Position numbers and translations under genes: made by a program. Source: Doris montereyensis (lineage: Eukaryota; Mollusca; Gastropoda; Nudibranchia; Dorididae). Taken from it: a stretch of DNA of 64,000 nt. Where the stretch lies: NCBI GenBank assembly GCA_037039925.1, contig JAXRKP010001095.1, positions 21,001 to 85,000 of the forward strand, written 5' to 3'. Below, piece after piece: positions 37,601 to 48,099 of this stretch (position 1 is the stretch's first letter; the number at the start of each line of letters is the position of its first letter). The notes beneath the pieces were generated by a model that saw nothing but the letters and a program-made list of their open reading frames with translations, had not been told where the DNA came from and made no database searches.

Positions 37601-40600
37601 CATAGATTGTATGTGACAAGTTACAATAGCATGGCATAGATTGTATGTGACAAGTTACAATAGCGTGGCATAGATTGTATGTGACAAGTTACAATAGCGT
37701 GGCATAGATTGTATGTGACAAGTTACAATAGCGTGGCATAGATTGTATGTGACAAGTTACAATAGCATGGCATAGATTGTATGTGACAAGTTACAATAGC
37801 GTGGCATAGATTGTATGTGACAAGTTACAATAGCGTGATATAGATTGTATGTGACAAGTTACAATAGCGTGGCATAGATTGTATGTGACAAGTTACAATA
37901 GCGTGATATAGATTGTATGTGACAAGTTACAATAGCATGGCATAGATTGTATGTGACAAGTTACAATAGCAGGGCATAGATTGTATGTGACAAGTTACAA
38001 TAGCATGGCATAGATTGTATGTGACAAGTTACAATAACATGGCATAGATTGTATGTGACAAGTTACAATTGTGGTATAGATTGTATGTAACAAGTTACAA
38101 TAGCGTGATATAGATTGTATGTGACAAGTTACAATAGCATGATATAGATTGTATGTAACAAGTTACAATAGCGTGGCATAGATTGTATGTGACAAGTTAC
38201 AATAGCATGGCATAGATTGTATGTGACAAGTTACAATAGCATGATATAGATTGTATGTGACAAGTTACAATAGCATGGCATAGATTGTATGTGACAAGTT
38301 ACAATAGCGTGATATAGATTGTATGGCATAGATTGTATGTGACAAGTTACAATAGCGTGATATAGATTGTATGTAACAAGTTACAATAGCGTGATATAGA
38401 TTGTATGTAACAAGTTACAATAGCGTGATATAGATTGTATGTGACAAGTTACAATAGCATGACATAGATTGTATGTAACAAGTTACAATAGCGTGATATA
38501 GATTGTATGACAAGTTACAATAGCGTGACATAGATTGTATGTAACAAGTTACAATAGCGTGATATAGATTGTATGACAAGTTACAATAACATGGCATAGA
38601 TTGTATGTGACAAGTTACAATAACATGGCATAGATTGTATGTGACAAGTTACAATAACATGGCATAGATTGTATGACAAGTTACAATAGCATGATATAGA
38701 TTGTATGTAACAAGTTACAATAGCGTGATATAGATTGTATGTAGCGGATATAGATTGTATGTGACAAGTTACAATAGCATGGCATAGATTGTATGTGACA
38801 AGTTACAATAGCATGGCATAGATTGTATGTGACAAGTTACAATAGCATGGCATAGATTGTATGTGACAAGTTACAATAGCGTGATATAGATTGTATGTGA
38901 CAAGTTACAATAGCGTGATATAGATTGTATGTGACAAGTTACAATAGCGTGATATAGATTGTATGTGACAAGTTACAATAGCATGGCATAGATATGACAA
39001 GTTACAATAGCATGCTATGCATAGATTGTATGTGACAAGTTACAATAGCGTGGCATAGATTGTATGACAAGTTACAATAGCATGATATAGATTGTATGTG
39101 ACAAGTTACAATAGCATGATATAGATTGTATGACAAGTTACAATAACATGGCATAGATTGTATGTAACAAGTTACAATAGCGTGATATAGATTGTATGAC
39201 AAGTTACAATAACATGGCATAGATTGTATGTGACAAGTTACAATAGCGTGATATAGATTGTATGTAACAAGTTACAATAACATGGCATAGATTGTATGTA
39301 ACAAGTTACAATAGCATGGCATAGATTGTATGACAAGTTACAATAGCATGGCATAGATTGTATGTGACAAGTTACAATAGCGTGATATAGATTGTATGTG
39401 ACAAGTTACAATAACATGTGACAGTTACAATAGATTGTATGTATGACAAGTTACAATAGCATGGCATAGATTGTATGTAACAAGTTACAATAGCGTGATA
39501 TAGATTGTATGACAAGTTACAATAACATGGCATAGATTGTATGACAAGTTACAATAGCATGATATAGATTGTATAACAAGTTACAATAACATGGCATAGA
39601 TTGTATGTGACAAGTTACAATAGCGTGATATAGATTGTATGACAAGTTACAATAGCGTGATATAGATTGTATGTAACAAGTTACAATAGCGTGATATAGA
39701 TTGTATGTGACAAGTTACAATAGCATGGCATAGATTGTATGTGACAAGTTACAATAACATGGCATAGATTGTATGTGACAAGTTACAATAACATGGCATA
39801 GATTGTATGTGACAAGTTACAATAACATGGCATAGATTGTATGACAAGTTACAATAACATGGCATAGATTGTATGTGACAAGTTACAATAGCGTGATATA
39901 GATTGTATGTTACATAGTTATAATATGTAAGTTACAATAGATTATAGATTGTGACAAGTTACAATAGCATGGCATAGATTGTATGTTACAATAGATAAGT
40001 TACAATTACAATGGCATAGATTGTATGTGACAAGTTACAATAACATGATATAGATTGTATGTGACAAGTTACAATAGCGTGATATAGATTGTATGTAACA
40101 AGTTACAATAGCGTGGCATAGATTGTATGACAAGTTACAATAGCGTGATATAGATTGTATGTAACAAGTTACAATAACATGGCATAGATTGTATGTGACA
40201 AGTTACAATAGCATGCATAGATTGTATGTGACAAGTTACAATAACGTGATATAGATTGTATGTGACAAGTTACAATAGCGTGATATAGATTGTATGTGAC
40301 AAGTTACAATAGCGTGATATAGATTGTATGTGACAAGTTACAATAGCGTGGCATAGATTGTATGACAAGTTACAATAGCGTGATATAGATTGTATGTGAC
40401 AAGTTACAATAACATGGCATAGATTGTATGTGACAAGTTACAATAGCATTGCATAGATTGTATGTAACAAGTTACAATAGCGTGATATAGATTGTATGTG
40501 ACAAGTTACAATAGCGTGGCATAGATTGTATGTAACAAGTTACAATAGCGTGATATAGATTGTATGTGACAAGTTATAATAACATGGCATAGATTGTATG

Positions 40601-43240
40601 TGACAAGTTACAATAGCGTGATATAGATTGTATGTAACAAGTTACAATAACATGGCATAGATTGTATGACAAGTTACAATAGCGTGATATAGATTGTATG
40701 TAACAAGTTACAATAGCGTGGCATAGATTGTATGTGACAAGTTACAATAACGTGGCATAGATTGTATGTGACAAGTTACAATAACGTGATATAGATTGTA
40801 TGTGACAAGTTACAATAGCGTGGCATAGATTGTATGACAAGTTACAATAGCGTGATATAGATTGTATGTAACAAGTTACAATAACATGGCATAGATTGTA
40901 TGTGACAAGTTACAATAGCGTTGCATAGATTGTATGTGACAAGTTACAATAACGTGGCATAGATTGTATGTGACAAGTTACAATAGCGTGATATAGATTG
41001 TATGTAAAAGTTACAATAACGTGATATAGATTGTATGTGACAAGTTACAATAGCGTGGCATAGATTGTATGTGACAAGTTACAATAGCGTGGCATAGATT
41101 GTATGTGACAAGTTACAATAACATGGCATAGATTGTATGTGACAAGTTACAATAGCGTGATATAGATTGTATGTGACAAGTTACAATAGCGTGATATAGA
41201 TTGTATGTGACAAGTTACAATAGCGTGGCATAGATTGTATGTGACAAGTTACAATAGCGTGGCATAGATTGTATGTGACAAGTTACAATAACATGGCATA
41301 GATTGTATGTGACAAGTTACAATAGCGTGATATAGATTGTATGTAACAAGTTACAATAGCGTGATATAGATTGTATGTGACAAGTTACAATAGCGTGGCA
41401 TAGATTGTATGTGACAAGTTACAATAGCGTGGCATAGATTGTATGACAAGTTACAATAACATGGCATAGATTGTATGTGACAAGTTACAATAGCGTGATA
41501 TAGATTGTATGTGACAAGTTACAATAGCGTTGATATAGATTGTATGTGACAAGTTACAATAGCATGGCATAGATTGTATGTGACAAGTTACAATAGCATG
41601 GCATAGATTGTATGTGACAAGTTACAATAGCGTGCCATAGATTGTATGTGACAAGTTACAATAGCATGGCATAGATTGTATGTGACAAGTTACAATAGCA
41701 TGGCATAGATTGTATGTGACAAGTTACAATAGCGTGATATAGATTGTATGTGACAAGTTACAATAGCGTGGCATAGATTGTATGACAAGTTACAATAGCA
41801 TGGCATAGATTGTATGACAAGTTACAATAGCATGATATAGATTGTATGTGACAAGTTACAATACATGACATAGATTGTATGTGACAAGTTACAATAGCAT
41901 GGCATAGATTGTATGTGACAAGTTACAATAGCATGGCATAGATTGTATGACAAGTTACAATAGCGTGATATAGATTGTATGTGACAAGTTACAATAGCAT
42001 GGCATAGATTGTATGTGACAAGTTACAATAGCATGGCATAGATTGTATGTGACAAGTTACAATAGCGTGGCATAGATTGTATGTGACAAGTTACAATAGC
42101 ATGGCATAGATTGTATGTGACAAGTTACAATAGCGTGGCATAGATTGTATGACAAGTTACAATAACATGGCATAGATTGTATGTGACAAGTTACAATAGC
42201 ATGGCATAGATTGTATGTGACAAGTTACAATAGCATGGCATGGATTGTATGTGACAAGTTACAATAGCATGGCATAGATTGTATGTGACAAGTTACAATA
42301 GCATGATATAGATTGTATGTGACAAGTTACAATAGCATGGCATAGATTGTATGTGACAAGTTACAATAGCATGGCATGATTGTATATATTGTAGCGTGGC
42401 ATAGATTGTATGTGACAAGTTACAATAGCATGGCATAGATTGTATGTGACAAGTTACAATAGCATGGCATAGATTGTATGTGACAAGTTACAATAGCGTG
42501 GCATAGATTGTATGTGACAAGTTACAATAGCATGGCATAGATTGTATGTGACAAGTTACAATAGCATGGCATAGATTGTATGTGACAAGTTACAATAGCA
42601 TGGCATAGATTGTATGTGACAAGTTACACTAGCATGGCATAGATTGTATGTGACAAGTTACACTAGCATGGCATAGATTGTATGTGACAAGTTACAATAG
42701 CGTGGCATGGATTGTATGTGACAAGTTACAATAGCATGGCATAGATTGTATGTGACAAGTTACAATAGCATGGCATATATTGTATGTGACAAGTTACAAT
42801 AGCGTGGCATAGATTGTATGTGACAAGTTACAATAGCATGGCATAGATTGTATGTGACAAGTTACAATAGCGTGGCATGGATTGTATGTGACAAGTTACA
42901 ATAGCGTGGCATGGATTGTATGTGACAAGTTACAATAGCGTGGCATGGATTGTATGTGACAAGTTACAATAACATTTTCAATAGATTCTAAAAAGACAAG
43001 TTACAATGTGGCATAGATTGTATGTGACAAATTACAATAGCATGGCATAGATTGTATGTGACAAGTTACAATAGCATGGCATGGATTGTATGTGACAAGT
43101 TTGGCATGGATTGTATGTGACAAGTTACAATAGCATGGCATGGATTGTATGTGACAAGTTACAATAGCATGGCATGGATTGTATTGACAAGTTACATTAA
43201 CAGGGCATTGATTACATGTGACAAGTCTAGAGATTAACAT
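31581..43240. repeat. 34-bp minisatellite array, 11.6 kb (~340 copies), the largest in the window
   Basis: Units carry tagattgtatgtgacaag and ttacaatagcgtgata, spaced 34 bp (33181 to 33215). Three positions vary in combination. First, gtatgtgac, gtatgtaac or the 2-bp-shorter gtatgac. Second, agcg, agca, aaca or aacg. Third, gtgatatag or tggcatag. A block of 32-bp units runs from about 33400 to 33700. tggcatag types dominate to the right of about 41500, and tggcatggattg types appear from about 42690. The first unit (31581-31614) overlaps the end of the preceding coding-like frame. Minus-strand frames with CNLSYNLYHAIVTCH patterns are repeat products. Confidence 0.97.
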
Positions 43241-44680
43241 GGCCAAAAGTTACATTGCAAGTCAAATGATAATTAACATCCCTATGGTTATGTGCAAGTC
43301 TTTGAGATTAACATGATATTGGTTACATTGCAAGTCTTTGAGATTAACATGGGCATTAGTTACATTGACAAGTTACATTAGCATGGCATAGGTTACGGTG
43401 ACAAGTCTTTAGATTAACATCCCATTGATTACATTGACAAGTCTTTGAGATTAACATCCCATTGGTTACATGACAAGTCTCAGAGATTAACATCCCATTG
43501 GTTACATGACAAGTTCTTTGAGATTAACATCCATATTGGTTACATTGCAAGTCTTTGAGGTTAACATCCCATTGATTACATCGCAAGTCTTTGAGATTAA
43601 CATCCCATTGGTTACATTGCAAGTCTTTGAGATTAACATCCCATTGTTACATCGCAATTGAGATTACATTGGTTCCCAATTGGAGATTAACATACATCAT
43701 GCAAGTCTTTGAGATTAACATCCCATTGGTTACATCGCAAGTCTTTGAGATTAACATCCTATTGGTTACATTGCAAGTCTTTGAGATTAACATCCCATTG
43801 GTTACATTGCAAGTCTTTGAGATTAACATCCCATTGGTTACATTGCAAGTCTTTGAGGATTAACATCCCATTGGTTACATCGCAAGTCTTTGAGGTTAAC
43901 ATCCCATTGGTTACATCGCAAGTCTTTGAGATTAACATCCCATTGGTTACATTGCAAGTCTTTGAGATTAACATCCCATTGGTTACATTGCAAGTCTTTG
44001 AGATTAACATCCCATTGGTTACATTGCAAGTCTTTGAGATTAACATCCCATTGGTTACATTGCAAGTCTTTGAGATTAACATCCCATTGGTTACATTGCA
44101 AGTCTTTGAGATTAACATCTCATTGGTTACATTGCAAGTCTTTGAGATTAACATCCAATTGGTTACATTGCAAGTCTTTGAGATTAACAGTCCTATTTCT
44201 TTACATTGCAAGTTTTTGAGATTAACATCCTATTGGTTACATTGCAAGTCTTTGAGATTAACATCCCATTGGTTACATTGCAAGTCTTTGAGATTAACAT
44301 CCCATTGGTTACATTGGAAGTCTTTGAGATTAACATCCCATTGGTTACATTGCAAGTCTTTGAGATTAACATCTCATTGGTTACATTGCAAGTCTCAGAG
44401 ATTAACATCCTATTGGTTACATTGCAAGTCTCAGAGATTAACATCCTATTGGTTACATTGCAAGTCTCAGAGATTAACATCCTATTGGTTACATACATTG
44501 CAAGTCTCAGAGATTAACATCCTATTGGTTACATTGCAAGTCTCAGAGATTAACATCCTATTGGTTACATTGCAAGTCTCAGAGATTAACATCCTATTGG
44601 TTACATTGCAAGTCTCAGAGATTAACATCCTATTGGTTACATTGCAAGTCTCAGAGATTAACATCCTATTATGTTCACCG
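43241..44680. repeat. 36-bp minisatellite array (~38 copies)
   Basis: Units carry attggttacattgcaagtc and tttgagattaacatccc, spaced 36 bp (44051 to 44087). Since 36 is divisible by three, a 340-codon frame (43709-44731) and several overlapping ones stay open; all encode 12-residue repeats and are not genes. The left border (43190-43560) has hybrid units mixing gtgacaag of the 34-bp family with agattaacatcc. The last ten or so copies (from about 44390) share ctcagagattaacatcctat. Confidence 0.95.
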
Positions 44681-44689
44681 CCTGTAACA

Positions 44690-44945
44690 ACGTTATCTAA
44701 TGTGTGGTTACTAAACTTAACAGCTGTGTAACTGTAGTTGGTTTACGGGTAATTTTACGGATTACAGGCGTAAAGGAAAGTGGGTCAAATTTTTACTCGA
44801 TGTCGGTATCGGCTTAGATCTACATTTAGAGATGAGACAGAAGAAATATTTCCACAACGCAGAGGTCACGGCTTCAATCCCTATGGTAATTAAATATTTA
44901 CTCTGTCTATTGCTTGTGTTTGTCTGGTCTTTGTTCCTATGGGGC
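44690..44945 (+). mobile_element. Non-array block ending in a partial SINE copy
   Basis: 44690-44820 is a flank that recurs at about 45640-45760. 44820-44945 reads cgcagaggtcacggcttc, aatccctatggt and then the body ttgcttgtgtttgtctgg and tttgttcctatggggcttt. This aligns base for base over most of its length with the SINE at 3341-3559 from its box B region onward. The box B region here is degraded (ggcttcaatcc). The 50-bp array begins inside the ggggctttaaaacacg at its 3' end. Confidence 0.7.
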
Positions 44946-45540
44946 TTTAAAACACGTGTTATTTGATGTCCTTCTCTTTCACGTTCGACAGGCCCTTTAA
45001 AACACGTGTTATTTGATGTCATTCTCCTTTACGTTCAACAGGCCCTTTAAAACACGTGTTATTTGATGTCCTTCTCCTTCACGTTCGACAGGTCCTTTAA
45101 AACACGTGTTATTTGATGTCCTTCTCCTTCACGTTTGACAGGTCTTTAAAACACGTGTTATTTGATGTCATTCTCCTTCACGTTCAACAGGCCCTTTAAA
45201 ACACGTGTTATTTGATGTCATTCTCCTTCACGTTCGACAGGCCCTTTAAAACACGTGTTATTTGATGTCCTTCTCTTTCACGTTCGACAGGCGCTTTAAA
45301 ACACGTGTTATTTGATGTTACGTTTGACAGGCGCTTTAAAACACGTGTTATTTGATGTCCTTCTCCTTCACGTTCGACAGGCCCTTTAAAACACGTGTTA
45401 TTTGATGTTCAGGCGCTTTAAAACACGTGTTATTTGATGTCCTTCTTCACGTTCGCTTTAAAACACGTGTTATTTGATGCATTCCTTTAAACACACGTGT
45501 TATTTGATGTCATTCTCCTTCACGTTCGACAGACCCTTTG
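44941..45540. repeat. 50-bp minisatellite array, first block (~12 copies)
   Basis: Units carry ggccctttaaaacacgtgtt and atttgatgtccttctcc plus ttcacgttcgaca, spaced 50 bp (44941 to 44991). Each contains the 10-bp perfect palindrome aacacgtgtt with a CACGTG core. Later copies are shortened. The first unit is continuous with the SINE body to its left. Confidence 0.95.
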
Positions 45541-45960
45541 CGCTGGATTTTTAAAATATTTGTTGCACAGGTAATCCAGATCAGATTCAAACTAAAAACA
45601 AACTTTATGTTCAAACCGAAACAAATGTTAAAGCCAACACGTTATCAGATAATGTGGTTCGACAACCTTAAGACCGTGTAACTAGCGTACATTAGCTTTA
45701 CGCGTTTGTGTTGCCAGGGTAAGGAAAACTGGAAATGTTTTGGAACCAGAAGTGTCGGTTCGTATTCTCCTTCATTTAGAGATCTTTGACAGCTGGAAGA
45801 AATATTTCCACAGGTAATCCGCAGAGGTACAAACACGGAAACAATCCCTATGGTAATTAAACATTTCAGATCATGTGTCTATTGCTTGTGTTTGTCTGGC
45901 CAATGTACACTGGAAATGTTTTCATTCTTTAGCATTATGTACACGTTCACACTTCCAGGC
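45541..45960 (+). mobile_element. Unique flank plus another partial SINE copy
   Basis: 45541-45765 contains gcacaggtaatccagatcag, repeated at about 47149, and the gttatcagataatgtgg flank. 45765-45905 repeats the SINE-like body (agaagaaatatttccac, ccctatggtaattaaa, ttgcttgtgtttgtctgg) and then stops at ccaatgtacac. It is truncated relative to the copy at 44820. A minus-strand frame at 45645-45836 has no supporting feature. Confidence 0.65.
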
Positions 45961-46300
45961 ATCATAATACATTACACAAAACACATAATTATTTGATGTC
46001 ATTATATTTACACTTCCATGTACACATAATAATACATTACACACTTTATGTACACATCATAATATATTACACACTTCCAATTACACGTTCGACAGGTACC
46101 TTTAATACATTACACACTTTGATGTCACTTCATCCTTACACGTTTGACAGGCACATCATAATTATTAAACTTCCATGTTATTTGATAATATATTCAAACT
46201 TTGATGTACACATCATAATATATTAACACACGTGTTATTTAATGTATTACTCCTTCATGTTTGACATCATAATATATTAAAACACGATGTACACATATTT
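45961..46300. repeat. Mixed zone of 31-bp and 50-bp repeat units
   Basis: Units of the tacacatcataatatatt type and of the acacgttcgacaggc type alternate irregularly, with hybrids such as attacacacgttcgac. It represents the border between the two families. Confidence 0.8.
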
Positions 46301-47112
46301 GATGTCAAAACCTTGATTACACACGTTCGACACAAACCTTTAAAACACGTGTTATTTGATGTCCTTCTAATTTTCACCTTCGACAGGCGCTTTAAACGTG
46401 TTATTTGATGTACACATAAAACATTATTTGAAACACTTTCACGTTCGACAGGCATAATTAAAACACGTGTCCTGATTTCCTTCTTCACGTTCGACATGCC
46501 CCTTTAAAACACGTGTTATTTGATGTCCTTCCTTTTCACGTTCGACAGGCCTTTAAAACACGTGTTATTTGGATGTCCTTTTCAAAACAGGCGTTAAAAC
46601 ATTTGATGTCCTTCTCCTTCACGTTCGACAGGCGCTTTAAAACACGTTATTTGATGTCATTCTCTTCACGTTCCGACAGGCCCTTTAAAACATTTGATGT
46701 TATCTTCCTTTACGTTCCAGACAGGCCCTTTAAAACACGTGTTATTTGATGTCATTCTCCTTCACATTCGACAGCCTTTTAAAACACGTGCTATTTGATG
46801 TCATTCTCCTTCACGTTCGACCGGCCCTTTAAAACACGTGTTATTTGATGTCCTTCTCCTTCACGTTCGACAGGCCCTAAAACACGTGTTATTTGATGTC
46901 CTTTTTCCGAGGTGCGATGAAACCCTTTTAAAACACGTGTTATTTGATGTCCTTCTCCTTTAGGTCGAACATGCTGAAAAAATACGGTTTTTGATGTCCT
47001 CCTTCCTTCACGTTCGACAGGCTTTTAAAAACACGTGTTATTTGATGTCATTCTCCTTCACTCGACCGGCCCTTTAAAGCACGTGATGTCATTCTCCACA
47101 CATTCGACAGAC
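46301..47112. repeat. 50-bp minisatellite array, second block (~17 copies)
   Basis: Same units as at 44941-45540 (acacgtgttatttgatgtc), more indel-ridden. It ends in the same way, with gacagacccctttgc running into a gctggatttttt flank. Confidence 0.92.
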
Positions 47113-47390
47113 CCCTTTGCATCGCTGGATTTTTTAAAATATTTATTGCACAGGTAATCCAGATCAGGATCCGAATCAAACTAAAAACTTCAAAAAACAT
47201 GAAAACAAACAAAACCATTATCAGATCGAATGTGTCATGAAAACAACACACTTAAACCGCCATTATCAGAATAATTAACTGAAACCAAGACCGGTCACGT
47301 CCGTACATAGCTTCTACGCGTTTGTTTGCCATCATAAATAAAACTGGAAATGTTTTGGAACTGATAGCCATATCTTGGCTCTTTAGCATT
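47113..47390. repeat. Copy of the 45541-45760 flank (segmental duplicate)
   Basis: aaaatatttattgcacagg, taatccagatcagga, ttatcaga, ctacgcgtttgtttgcca and actggaaatgttttggaa follow in the same order as in the first copy at 45550-45745. The two differ by many small indels. Confidence 0.8.
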
Positions 47391-48075
47391 TATCATAATA
47401 CATTACACACTTCCATGTACACATCATAATATATTACACACTTCCATGTACACATCATAATATATTACACACTTCCATGTACACATCATAATATATTACA
47501 CACTTCCATGTACACATCATACATCATAATATATTACACACTTCCATGTACACATCATAATACATTACACACTTCCATGTACACATCATAATACATTACA
47601 CACTTCCATGTACACATCATAATAATACACACTTCCATGTACACATCATAATATATTACACACTTCCATGTACACATCATAATATATTACACACTTCCAT
47701 GTACACATCATAATATATTACACACATCATAATATATTACAAACTTGATGTACACATCATAATAATACACACTTCCATGTACACACATAATATACACAAA
47801 CCTTGATGTACACATCATAATATATTACACACATTGATGTACACATCATAATATATTACACACTTTGATGTACACATCATAATATATTACAAACATCATA
47901 TAATATATTACAAACCTTGATGTACACATCATAATATATTACAAACCTTGATGTACACATCATAATATATTACAAACCTTGATGTACACATCATAATATA
48001 TTACAAACCTTGATGTACACATCATAATATATTACACACTTTGATGTACACATCATAATATATTACAAACCTTGA
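47391..48075. repeat. 31-bp minisatellite array (~21 copies)
   Basis: Units carry acacatcataatatattac and acacttccatgt, spaced 31 bp (47641 to 47672). Copies left of about 47730 have cacttccatg; most copies right of it have aaaccttgatg or cactttgatg, giving two blocks. Confidence 0.95.
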
Positions 48076-48099
48076 TTATTGCGACCAACATGTTGTTTT

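Noticed and set aside
31581..43240. CRISPR-like array of regularly spaced repeats
   Set aside because: The units are contiguous 34-bp tandem copies without unique spacers. The context is eukaryotic and no cas-like gene is present.
43709..44731. 340-codon frame with a 12-residue repeat
   Set aside because: The 36-bp monomer is divisible by three, which keeps three plus frames and several minus frames open. No non-repeat domain exists.
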